64,000 nucleotides of DNA from Prochlorococcus sp. AG-673-L20. Its GTDB lineage: Bacteria > Cyanobacteriota > Cyanobacteriia > PCC-6307 > Cyanobiaceae. The DNA is taken from assembly GCA_003211135.1 (NCBI GenBank), contig QCTN01000001.1, positions 1 through 64,000 of the forward strand, in the 5' to 3' direction. The notes beneath the pieces were generated by a model. It had not been told where the DNA came from and searched no databases. It saw only the letters and a list, made by a program, of their open reading frames with translations. Positions 56,112 to 64,000 of the stretch are shown here, piece after piece. Each line of letters begins with the position of its first letter. Position 1 is the stretch's first letter. Made by a program: the position numbers and the translations under genes.

Positions 56112-56155
56112 ATTTTGTTGAATCCAATATAAAACTTCCGATTATTTTTTTGACT

Positions 56156-56761
56156 TTAAATGTTTGGTATTTGACCGACTAGATACTTAATAACGTCATC
56201 AACACCACTGCCGGAACTAAGATTTGTAAAAAACCATGGTTTACCATCTCTCATCATATCTGTATCGTTTTGCATAATATTTAAATTTGCACCAACCATA
56301 TCAGCTAAATCAATTTTGTTGATTAATAACAAATCAGATCTTGTAATCCCAGGACCTCCTTTTCTCGGAATTTTATCCCCAGCCGATACATCAATCACGT
56401 AAATAGATAAATCTACAAGTTCTGGACTAAAACTTGCCGCAAGATTATCTCCTCCACTTTCAACAAAAATAAAATCCAATGGATCATATTTGTTTTCAAG
56501 ATCCATTACTGCATTTTTATTAAGTGAACAATCTTCTCTTATTGCAGTATGAGGACAACCACCAGTTTCTACTCCAACAATTCTTCCTTCCTCTAAAATC
56601 TTTTTCTTTATGAGAAAATTTGCATCCTCTTTTGTATAAATGTCATTAGTAACAACAGCTATTTTATATTTCTTTTTAAGACCTATGCATAAAGTTTCAA
56701 CTAATGCTGTTTTTCCCGAGCCTACTGGGCCCGCAACTCCTACTCTTAATTTGCTGCTCAT
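56156..56761 (-). CDS. ureG: Urease accessory protein UreG
   Basis: [49 protein letters not shown]. Confidence 0.97.
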   Translation of the reverse strand: MSSKLRVGVAGPVGSGKTALVETLCIGLKKKYKIAVVTNDIYTKEDANFLIKKKILEEGRIVGVETGGCPHTAIREDCSLNKNAVMDLENKYDPLDFIFVESGGDNLAASFSPELVDLSIYVIDVSAGDKIPRKGGPGITRSDLLLINKIDLADMVGANLNIMQNDTDMMRDGKPWFFTNLSSGSGVDDVIKYLVGQIPNI

Positions 56762-56764
56762 AAA

Positions 56765-57451
56765 TTAATTTCTAAAAAGTTTTGTATATAGATCATTATG
56801 GTTTTGTTGAGCCATAGATAAGCTTATATTCCCAACATAAAGATCATTAATATTACTGTCTACAATTTCTTGGGAAACTTCTGATATTAAATCCAACAAC
56901 TCAAGTTGAATAGTTTGTGCTTTTATTGAACCCATGGGTATAAGTCTTATTGCAGCACTAAGTTGATTCGCAGTCCATGCATATATAAAATTTTCGATCA
57001 TTTCTAATTTATTTATTTGAAAAGAGAAGCAAGCCCAACTCCATGCTAAAGACCAAGAGATATTTTTATTTTTTTCATATAAATATTCAAATCCAAATTC
57101 TTTAGTCAATTCAAAAAGTGATTTAGCCATTTGAGTCTGTTGATCTCTTATCTCAACAGTATCTCTAAAAGACAATAGCCATTTATCTAAACTCAATAAT
57201 CTTCCTTTGTTATTTTTGACATTATTAGCAACTTTTAATTCTACAAAAATTTCAAAAAATTCTATTAAACATTTTGCTTCAATTCTAATTTGCCCAATTT
57301 TTAATTCATTTGTAATTAAATCCCTTATGTGGTCTGATTCTTCTAAATTCTTAATTTTTAAAAAACTCTCTAATCCCTCAGAATAACAAAAACCTCCTAC
57401 AGGTAAACTTGGACTAATTAATAAATACTTAACTAAGTGATTTTTTTTCAT
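56765..57451 (-). CDS. ureF: Urease accessory protein UreF
   Basis: LISPSLPVGGFCYSEGLE, RLIPMGSIKAQ; between ureE and ureG. Confidence 0.94.
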   Translation of the reverse strand: MKKNHLVKYLLISPSLPVGGFCYSEGLESFLKIKNLEESDHIRDLITNELKIGQIRIEAKCLIEFFEIFVELKVANNVKNNKGRLLSLDKWLLSFRDTVEIRDQQTQMAKSLFELTKEFGFEYLYEKNKNISWSLAWSWACFSFQINKLEMIENFIYAWTANQLSAAIRLIPMGSIKAQTIQLELLDLISEVSQEIVDSNINDLYVGNISLSMAQQNHNDLYTKLFRN

Positions 57452-57893
57452 GATGAAAAGCTCCTATTTCTGGAAAAAACTTTTTTTCAACTTTTGAGAA
57501 AACAACATCAAAGTTCTTAAGCAATTCCTCAATTATGTAATCACTTTTAGTAAATAAGATATTTTCATTAATCTCAATTTCTACATGTCTATTTCCAAGA
57601 TGATAAGCAACTTTTATAAGCTCTTCATTCGTTTTAGCAGTAATTTCTATTAAATTTTCTTTTTGCGCAATGATTTGTACAAAGAGTGTTTTTTGATTTG
57701 TTCGAAGGATATCACCATCATTCAATTTTCCCTCTCTTGGTAATTGTAATTGAAGTTCTTGATTACAATCTGATTTTCTTTTTCCCCTAAAGACTCTTCT
57801 TTGATCAGAACTAAGTGTAAGGTTTAATAAATTACCCTCATGGCAATTTTGCTTAATCCAATCAGTTACAACAATTTCTTTTTTATTGCTCAT
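57429..57893 (-). CDS. ureE: Urease accessory protein UreE
   Basis: LTLSSDQRRVFRGKRKSDCNQELQLQLPREGKLNDGDIL, AYHLGNRHVEIEI. Confidence 0.94.
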   Translation of the reverse strand: MSNKKEIVVTDWIKQNCHEGNLLNLTLSSDQRRVFRGKRKSDCNQELQLQLPREGKLNDGDILRTNQKTLFVQIIAQKENLIEITAKTNEELIKVAYHLGNRHVEIEINENILFTKSDYIIEELLKNFDVVFSKVEKKFFPEIGAFHHEKKSLS

Positions 57894-57940
57894 AACAAAA
57901 TATTTTTAGTAACTTAGATAGAGTAATCAAGAAAACAATT

Positions 57941-58834
57941 ATGGCTAAATCTTCTTGGGAAGGTAATTGTTTCTTAAATTTTTTTAATAATAAATCAAGT
58001 TCTGAGAAAGACGATAAAACAATCTTTAAATCTAAATTTACATCTCCCTATAAATTACTAAAATGCAGTTATGACAAAGAGGGCAGATGTATTTTACCTA
58101 TACTTCATACTGCAGGAGGACTTGTTGGTGGTGATTTGCTTGAATTTGAAGCAAATATTGGAATTAATTCGAAAGTTTTATTAACCACCTCTTCAGCTCA
58201 GAAAGTATATGGTTCAGTTGGTAGATCAAAAATTAATCCTGAAGGGTCTTTTTCCTCGCAGAAAACAAAAATAAGTATTCTTGATAATTCTCATCTAGAG
58301 TACTTACCACAAGAAACAATAGTTTTTGCAAACGGATTATATTCTCAGGAATTTAATATTAATATTTCTGATAACTCTAGTTTTTTATTTACAGATTTAA
58401 TAAGACTTGGAAGATCTTCTGCAGGCGAATCAATTGAGAGCGGCGTTTTTAGATCAAAATTAGAGATTATGAGGAATGGAAATTTATGTGATGATTGGGA
58501 ATTTGTAGATCAAATTGAATTAAATAAATTTAGTTTTCAAGCTAAGAGTGGAATGGATTTTATGCCAGTTTTTGGTTCTTTAATTTGGATATGTGAAAAA
58601 GAATTTCCTAAATCAAAAATAATCGATTTAAAAAAAAATATAAAAATGATATTTAAAGAAAATGATAATTATTTGTCTTTAGGAACTTTAGAAAATGGTA
58701 TATCTATAAGATTCTTGGGTCATTCATCACAAGATGCAAGAAAATGTTTTTTTTCTATTTGGACACAAATAAGAACTGTTTGTGGGTTTTGTAAGCCAGA
58801 ATATCAAGGTGTATGGCCTTTACAAGATCAATAA
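57941..58834 (+). CDS. ureD: Urease accessory protein UreD
   Basis: [44 protein letters not shown]. Confidence 0.95.
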   Translation: MAKSSWEGNCFLNFFNNKSSSEKDDKTIFKSKFTSPYKLLKCSYDKEGRCILPILHTAGGLVGGDLLEFEANIGINSKVLLTTSSAQKVYGSVGRSKINPEGSFSSQKTKISILDNSHLEYLPQETIVFANGLYSQEFNINISDNSSFLFTDLIRLGRSSAGESIESGVFRSKLEIMRNGNLCDDWEFVDQIELNKFSFQAKSGMDFMPVFGSLIWICEKEFPKSKIIDLKKNIKMIFKENDNYLSLGTLENGISIRFLGHSSQDARKCFFSIWTQIRTVCGFCKPEYQGVWPLQDQ

Positions 58835-58894
58835 ATTACTGATTATGTTCATGAGTAACTTTTTTAAAGATAATTTTTAGATTAATTTTTAATT

Positions 58895-59197
58895 ATGCAC
58901 CTTTCACCTCAAGAAAAAGATAAACTATTAATTTTTTCAGCGGCACAATTAGCTGAAAGAAGACTTAATAGGGGTCTAAAACTTAATTATCCAGAAACAG
59001 TTGCTTTTTTAAGCTTTCAAGTTTTAGAGGGCGCAAGAGATGGCAAAAGTGTTAGCCAATTAATGTCTGAAGGTACAACTTGGCTTTCTAAAAATCAAGT
59101 AATGGATGGTATTTCTGAAATGGTCGATGAAGTTCAAGTAGAGGCTGTCTTCCCAGATGGTACTAAATTGGTAACTATTCACAATCCTATTAATTAA
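58895..59197 (+). CDS. ureA: Urease subunit gamma
   Basis: [34 protein letters not shown]. Confidence 0.98.
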   Translation: MHLSPQEKDKLLIFSAAQLAERRLNRGLKLNYPETVAFLSFQVLEGARDGKSVSQLMSEGTTWLSKNQVMDGISEMVDEVQVEAVFPDGTKLVTIHNPIN

Positions 59198-59199
59198 TT

Positions 59200-59520
59200 A
59201 TGGAATATTTAATACCAGGCCAAATAATTCCTGAGGATGGCCATATCGAATTAAATTCTGGCAAGGATGTTAAAACTATATCCGTATCAAACTCAGGGGA
59301 TAGACCTATTCAAGTCGGATCCCATTATCATTTTTTTGAAACTAATAAATCTTTAATTTTTGATAGAGAAATAACTCTTGGTATGCGTCTAGATATCCCC
59401 GCAGGAACTTCTATAAGATTTGAACCTGGTGACACTACAGAAGTTAAACTAGTATCTTATTCAGGTTATAGGAATGTCTTTGGTTTTAATGCTTTAATTA
59501 ATGGTCCTTTAGATTCTTAA
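59200..59520 (+). CDS. ureB: Urease subunit beta
   Basis: [35 protein letters not shown]. Confidence 0.98.
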   Translation: MEYLIPGQIIPEDGHIELNSGKDVKTISVSNSGDRPIQVGSHYHFFETNKSLIFDREITLGMRLDIPAGTSIRFEPGDTTEVKLVSYSGYRNVFGFNALINGPLDS

Positions 59521-59525
59521 ATATT

Positions 59526-61235
59526 ATGTCTTATAAGATTAATAGAAATACTTATGCTCAAACATATGGACCTACAAAGGGAGATAGAGTAAGACTTGCT
59601 GATACAGAATTAATAATTGAAGTAGAAAAGGACTTTACTACTTATGGAGATGAGGTGAAATTTGGTGGAGGTAAGGTTATCAGAGATGGGATGGGACAGT
59701 CTCAAGTATCGAGAGATGATGGAGCTGTTGATACCGTAATAACTAATGCTTTGATAGTTGATTGGTGGGGAATTGTAAAAGCTGACGTTGGTCTGAAAGA
59801 TGGGAAAATTTGTGAAATTGGTAAAGCAGGAAATCCTGATATACAAGATAATATTAATATAATTATTGGATCTTCAACTGAAGTAATAGCTGGTGAGGGA
59901 CATATTCTTACCGCAGGATCTATAGATACACATATCCATTTTATTTGTCCTCAACAAATTGAAACAGCATTAGCTTCTGGTATCACAACTATGTTAGGAG
60001 GAGGTACAGGTCCAGCTACAGGAACCAATGCTACAACTTGTACTCCAGGTGCTTTTCATATATCTCGTATGCTTCAATCTGCGGAAGCTTTCCCTATGAA
60101 TTTAGGTTTTTTTGGTAAGGGTAATTCATCTAATAAGACAAATCTTTTTGAACAAGTAAATGCTGGAGCATGTGGTTTGAAATTGCATGAAGACTGGGGT
60201 ACAACTCCATCAACGATAAATACATGTCTTAATGTTGCAGATGCTCTAGATGTTCAAGTATGTATTCATACTGATACTTTGAATGAAGCAGGGTTTGTTG
60301 AGGATACTATAGCTGCTATTGCAGGTAGAACTATACATACTTTTCATACAGAAGGAGCAGGGGGTGGTCACGCTCCAGATATTATTAAAATTTGTGGAGA
60401 AAATAATGTCTTGCCAAGTAGTACTAATCCAACTAGGCCTTATACCAAAAATACTCTTGAAGAACATCTTGACATGTTAATGGTTTGTCATCATTTAGAT
60501 TCTAAAATTCCAGAAGATATTGCATTTGCAGAGTCAAGAATCAGGAGGGAAACAATAGCTGCGGAAGATATTTTGCATGATATTGGAGCTTTTTCAATTA
60601 TTGCAAGTGATTCACAAGCTATGGGAAGAGTAGGAGAAGTTATAACAAGAACTTTTCAAACCGCACATAAAATGAAAGTTCAAAGAGGTCCATTACCTGA
60701 AGACTGTGACAAAAACGATAATTATCGAGTAAAAAGATATATCTCCAAAGTCACTATAAATCCAGCTATTGCCCATGGAATTAATAAATTTGTTGGTTCT
60801 ATTGAAAAAGGTAAAATCGCTGATTTAGTTTTGTGGAAACCGTCCTTTTTTGGTGTTAAGCCAGAATTGGTTGTCAAAGGGGGTTCTATAGTTTGGTCTC
60901 AGATGGGTGATGCAAATGCTTCAATTCCAACGCCCGGACCTGTTCATGGTAGACCTATGTTTGCAAATTATGGACAATCACTTTTAAAAAGTTCTTTCAC
61001 TTTTTTGAGCAAAAATGCTATTGACCTTGATATTCCTAAAAGGCTTTCTTTGCAAAAAAATTGTTTAGCAGTAGAGAATACAAGATCTATTAATAAATTA
61101 GATCTTAAATTAAACAATAAATTACCAAATATTTCAGTTGATCCACAAACTTATGAAGTCTTCGCTGATGGGGAATTACTTACGTGCGATCCTCTAGAAG
61201 AAGTGCCAATGACTCAAAGATATTTTTTACTTTAG
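59526..61235 (+). CDS. ureC: Urease subunit alpha
   Basis: [53 protein letters not shown]. Confidence 0.99.
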   Translation: MSYKINRNTYAQTYGPTKGDRVRLADTELIIEVEKDFTTYGDEVKFGGGKVIRDGMGQSQVSRDDGAVDTVITNALIVDWWGIVKADVGLKDGKICEIGKAGNPDIQDNINIIIGSSTEVIAGEGHILTAGSIDTHIHFICPQQIETALASGITTMLGGGTGPATGTNATTCTPGAFHISRMLQSAEAFPMNLGFFGKGNSSNKTNLFEQVNAGACGLKLHEDWGTTPSTINTCLNVADALDVQVCIHTDTLNEAGFVEDTIAAIAGRTIHTFHTEGAGGGHAPDIIKICGENNVLPSSTNPTRPYTKNTLEEHLDMLMVCHHLDSKIPEDIAFAESRIRRETIAAEDILHDIGAFSIIASDSQAMGRVGEVITRTFQTAHKMKVQRGPLPEDCDKNDNYRVKRYISKVTINPAIAHGINKFVGSIEKGKIADLVLWKPSFFGVKPELVVKGGSIVWSQMGDANASIPTPGPVHGRPMFANYGQSLLKSSFTFLSKNAIDLDIPKRLSLQKNCLAVENTRSINKLDLKLNNKLPNISVDPQTYEVFADGELLTCDPLEEVPMTQRYFLL

Positions 61236-62458
61236 TAATTGTTAATTAATTCTTTTTTGGTTGAATTTATTTCATTAGATCCTGCATTTGCTAAGTCCTC
61301 TTGAAGTTTATTTTCACAAGAAAGAACTCTTGACCAACTCGGAAGTTGTTGAGTTGTTGGATTGGATAAATAACCTTGAGTAGCAGGTCTTAATAATTTA
61401 GCAAATTTTTGGACTGACAATTCCTCTTCATGTCTGTCATATGGGAGCTTGTTAACTGCGGAATCTAATCCAAATTGTTTGACTCTATCTTCTCCTACTC
61501 TTTTGTAAAGTACTTCAAGTGTCGATAATTGAGTGCTTGTAAGAGTCTGAGCTTGATGTTCCATAAGTCCTCTCAAGACACTTGATAAAATTTCTGTACA
61601 CATTTTTTGGAGACCTTCTTTAGATGATGAGCCTATTGTTTTATGTTTATGATCAAATAAACCAAGGTCTACTTGAGCTATTTTTGAAGTTCTGACATTC
61701 CTATAAACTTCAGAAAGAAGACCTATCTCTAATCCCCAATCACATGGAATTCTTAAGTTCATAGCTAAATCTTTTGTGAATGCAAATTCACCAGCGAGAG
61801 GATATCTAAAAGATTGTAAATACTGTAAAAACGGCCCATTGCCAACTAATTGCTCCAAACTTGCTAATAAAGGACCAACAAATAATCTTGTTGCTCTTCC
61901 TTGTAACTGATTGGTTTCTAATGATAATCGACTATAGAAAGCTTTTACATAGGAAATTCCATATGATTCATCTAACAAGGGGAGAATCATTCTTGATGGA
62001 TATAATGGGCTAAATGTTCTTATATCGGCATCAAATAAGGCAACTACGTCAGATTTTCTTGTCGCAACCCCTATTCCTTGCCAAACTGCCCATCCTTTTC
62101 CTGGAGTTCCAAGTAGTTCTAGTCCATTTTTTTCTTGACTTTTTAATAGTTCGATTACAGAGGGTGAATTTGTCCATTGAATATGAACTGGGAATGGCAT
62201 TGAATCAAAAAATGACTTTGCAGATTTTACTTGATCTACAGTTTTTGCAGATAGAGCAATAACTAATTCATTTAATCCAGTAAGATTTTTTAAAACTTCT
62301 TTAATATCTCTTAGCGCAGGTCGTTCGAACTCTTCATAGAGACAAGGAATTAATATTGCTGTAGGTTTTTTTTTAAGACTTCTATTTAATTCTCTAAGTA
62401 AATCCTTAGTGACGCCATATTCATGTATTGTTGTGATTAAACCTTGTTGAAAGTCCAT
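61232..62458 (-). CDS. gpgS: Glucosyl-3-phosphoglycerate synthase-like glycosyltransferase
   Basis: GT-A pattern: [69 protein letters not shown]. Confidence 0.85.
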   Translation of the reverse strand: MDFQQGLITTIHEYGVTKDLLRELNRSLKKKPTAILIPCLYEEFERPALRDIKEVLKNLTGLNELVIALSAKTVDQVKSAKSFFDSMPFPVHIQWTNSPSVIELLKSQEKNGLELLGTPGKGWAVWQGIGVATRKSDVVALFDADIRTFSPLYPSRMILPLLDESYGISYVKAFYSRLSLETNQLQGRATRLFVGPLLASLEQLVGNGPFLQYLQSFRYPLAGEFAFTKDLAMNLRIPCDWGLEIGLLSEVYRNVRTSKIAQVDLGLFDHKHKTIGSSSKEGLQKMCTEILSSVLRGLMEHQAQTLTSTQLSTLEVLYKRVGEDRVKQFGLDSAVNKLPYDRHEEELSVQKFAKLLRPATQGYLSNPTTQQLPSWSRVLSCENKLQEDLANAGSNEINSTKKELINNY

Positions 62459-62508
62459 TTTCTATTTGATGTGCAGAATAGTGTTAATACTTCGATGGTT
62501 TTTTCAAA

Positions 62509-64000
62509 GTGACGCAAATTGATTCAGAGAAAAAATTAGATAGATTAAGACTTTGTAAATTGCTATCAACAATTTATAATGATCATACTACCGAAGAGCT
62601 TAACTTTATTTGTAATCAATTATTGCAGATTTTAGATAATTTCTCAGAGAAGTCTCGTTATGAAGAAATAAGTGAAGATAAAAAATGGGACGAATCTTAT
62701 GCTGTTCTAATAACCTATGCTGATGGTGTGTACAAAAAAGGAGAAGCTACACTTTTAACGCTTCAAGAATTACTAAGTAAATATTTTGGTAGTTTATCAA
62801 AAGTAGTTCATATTCTTCCATTTCTGAAATCAACTAGTGACGGTGGTTTTGCTGTATCAAGTCATAAGTCTTTAGAAGAAAAATTTGGTGGTTGGGAGGA
62901 TCTGAAAAGTATTTCTAATAAACATTATTTAATGGCTGATTTAGTTTTAAATCATGTTTCATCATCTCACCCATGGGTTCAGCAATTTATTAAATGCCAA
63001 GAACCCGGATTATCTAATGTCTTTTCTCCTTCACAAGATCTTGATTGGAACAGTGTTATCAGACCAAGGAGTTCATCTCTTTTTTCTCAAATAAATACAG
63101 AGGAAGGACAAAAACAAGTTTGGACAACTTTTGGTCCAGATCAAATTGATTTGAATTGGCTTAATCCCAAAATGACTTTAGAGTTTCTTAACTTGATTAT
63201 TATTTATTTATCAAATGGTATTAATTGGTTGAGACTAGATGCGGTAGGTTTTATTTGGAAGGAACCTGGTACAACATGTTTGCATTTACCAAAAGCACAT
63301 TCAATAGTAAAAATTTTAAGAATATTATTAAACGACCTTATAAAGGATGGCGTATTAATTACTGAAACTAATGTTCCACAGAAGGAAAATCTTTCTTATT
63401 TAATACCAGAAGATGAGGCGGACATGGCTTATAATTTCCCTTTGCCACCGCTTCTTTTAGAAGCAATAATTACTTCAAGAGCAGATATTCTAAATTCTTG
63501 GATTTGTGATTGGCCAGAGTTACCTAAAACTACAACTCTATTTAATTTCACTGCTTCTCATGATGGTGTCGGGTTAAGGGCTTTAGAGGGCCTTATGAAT
63601 GAACAAAGAATTAAAGATTTGTTGATTAATTGTGAGAAAAGAGGGGGTCTAGTAAGTCATAGAAGATTATCAAATGGAGAAGATAAACCATATGAATTAA
63701 ATATTAGTTGGTGGAGCGCAATGGAGGATCCCGGTAGAGATTCAAATCGTTTTCAATATGAAAGATTTTTGTTAACGCAATTACTTGTGATGTCACTAAA
63801 GGGGGTTCCTGCTTTTTATCTGCCAGCATTGCTGGCTTCAGAAAATGATATAAAAAGCTTTTCAATGACAGGACAAAGAAGGGATCTTAATAGGGAAAAA
63901 TTTAAGTTTGAGAAACTTTCTGCTGTTTTTAAAAATCCTGAATCTAATGCTAATAAAAATCTTAAATATCTTAGAAATGCAATGGATGTTAGAGCAAAAT
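62509..64000 (+). CDS. GH13 sucrose/glucosylglycerate phosphorylase-like enzyme (3' end outside window)
   Basis: GTG start; open frame to window end with MADLVLNHVSSSHPW, WLRLDAVGFIWKEPGT, LITETNVP, NFTASHDGVGLR. Confidence 0.87.
   Translation, partial: MTQIDSEKKLDRLRLCKLLSTIYNDHTTEELNFICNQLLQILDNFSEKSRYEEISEDKKWDESYAVLITYADGVYKKGEATLLTLQELLSKYFGSLSKVVHILPFLKSTSDGGFAVSSHKSLEEKFGGWEDLKSISNKHYLMADLVLNHVSSSHPWVQQFIKCQEPGLSNVFSPSQDLDWNSVIRPRSSSLFSQINTEEGQKQVWTTFGPDQIDLNWLNPKMTLEFLNLIIIYLSNGINWLRLDAVGFIWKEPGTTCLHLPKAHSIVKILRILLNDLIKDGVLITETNVPQKENLSYLIPEDEADMAYNFPLPPLLLEAIITSRADILNSWICDWPELPKTTTLFNFTASHDGVGLRALEGLMNEQRIKDLLINCEKRGGLVSHRRLSNGEDKPYELNISWWSAMEDPGRDSNRFQYERFLLTQLLVMSLKGVPAFYLPALLASENDIKSFSMTGQRRDLNREKFKFEKLSAVFKNPESNANKNLKYLRNAMDVRAK

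Noticed and set aside
59610-60467. Minus-strand ORFs within ureC
   Set aside because: Antisense to the highly conserved urease alpha subunit
62014-62262. Plus-strand 82 aa ORF inside gpgS
   Set aside because: Antisense shadow ORF
1-64000. tRNA/rRNA genes, CRISPR arrays, transposases, integrase or prophage
   Set aside because: Scanned by eye for T-loop-like GTTCGAATCC strings, regular repeats and typical proteins; none convincing. A tRNAscan/minced run would be needed to be certain

Overview
This 64 kb AT-rich window has the gene content and style of a high-light-adapted Prochlorococcus chromosome. That taxon call is inference from protein families, codon bias and synteny; no database search was run. 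Three recognisable modules stand out. (1) A zinc module at about 3.2-9.4 kb: WD40 protein, COG0523/CobW GTPase, ZnuA-like binding protein, ZnuC, a Fur/Zur-type regulator and ZnuB, with a Fur/Zur-like box in the znuA/znuC divergent promoter. (2) A long accessory-looking stretch at about 9.4-50.8 kb. It is dense in short proteins of about 25-110 aa, many with one or two TM segments or a signal peptide, interspersed with larger genes (two PAP/fibrillin proteins, MAPEG, Mrr-like nuclease, Dus, glutathione peroxidase, PurT, PepN, MBL-fold, peptidase S51, FAD oxidoreductase, HNH, TSUP permease, ABC-2 exporter, S21). (3) The urea module at about 50.9-61.2 kb (urtABCDE, ureABC, ureDEFG), followed by GpgS and a GH13 sucrose/glucosylglycerate phosphorylase-like gene cut by the window end. 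Main observations: a shared ~110 aa 'FEW-[SA]-G' domain inserted in both the CobW GTPase and the ZnuA-like protein of the zinc locus; an apparent in-frame loss of the middle of the circularly permuted ATP-grasp protein next to a truncated alpha-E gene; a Yfr2-family ncRNA; a 51-bp coding VNTR interrupted by a GAA->TAA nonsense change; and a three-gene MTHFR-like/FAD-oxidoreductase/kinase block. No tRNA, rRNA, CRISPR array, transposase or prophage was seen.
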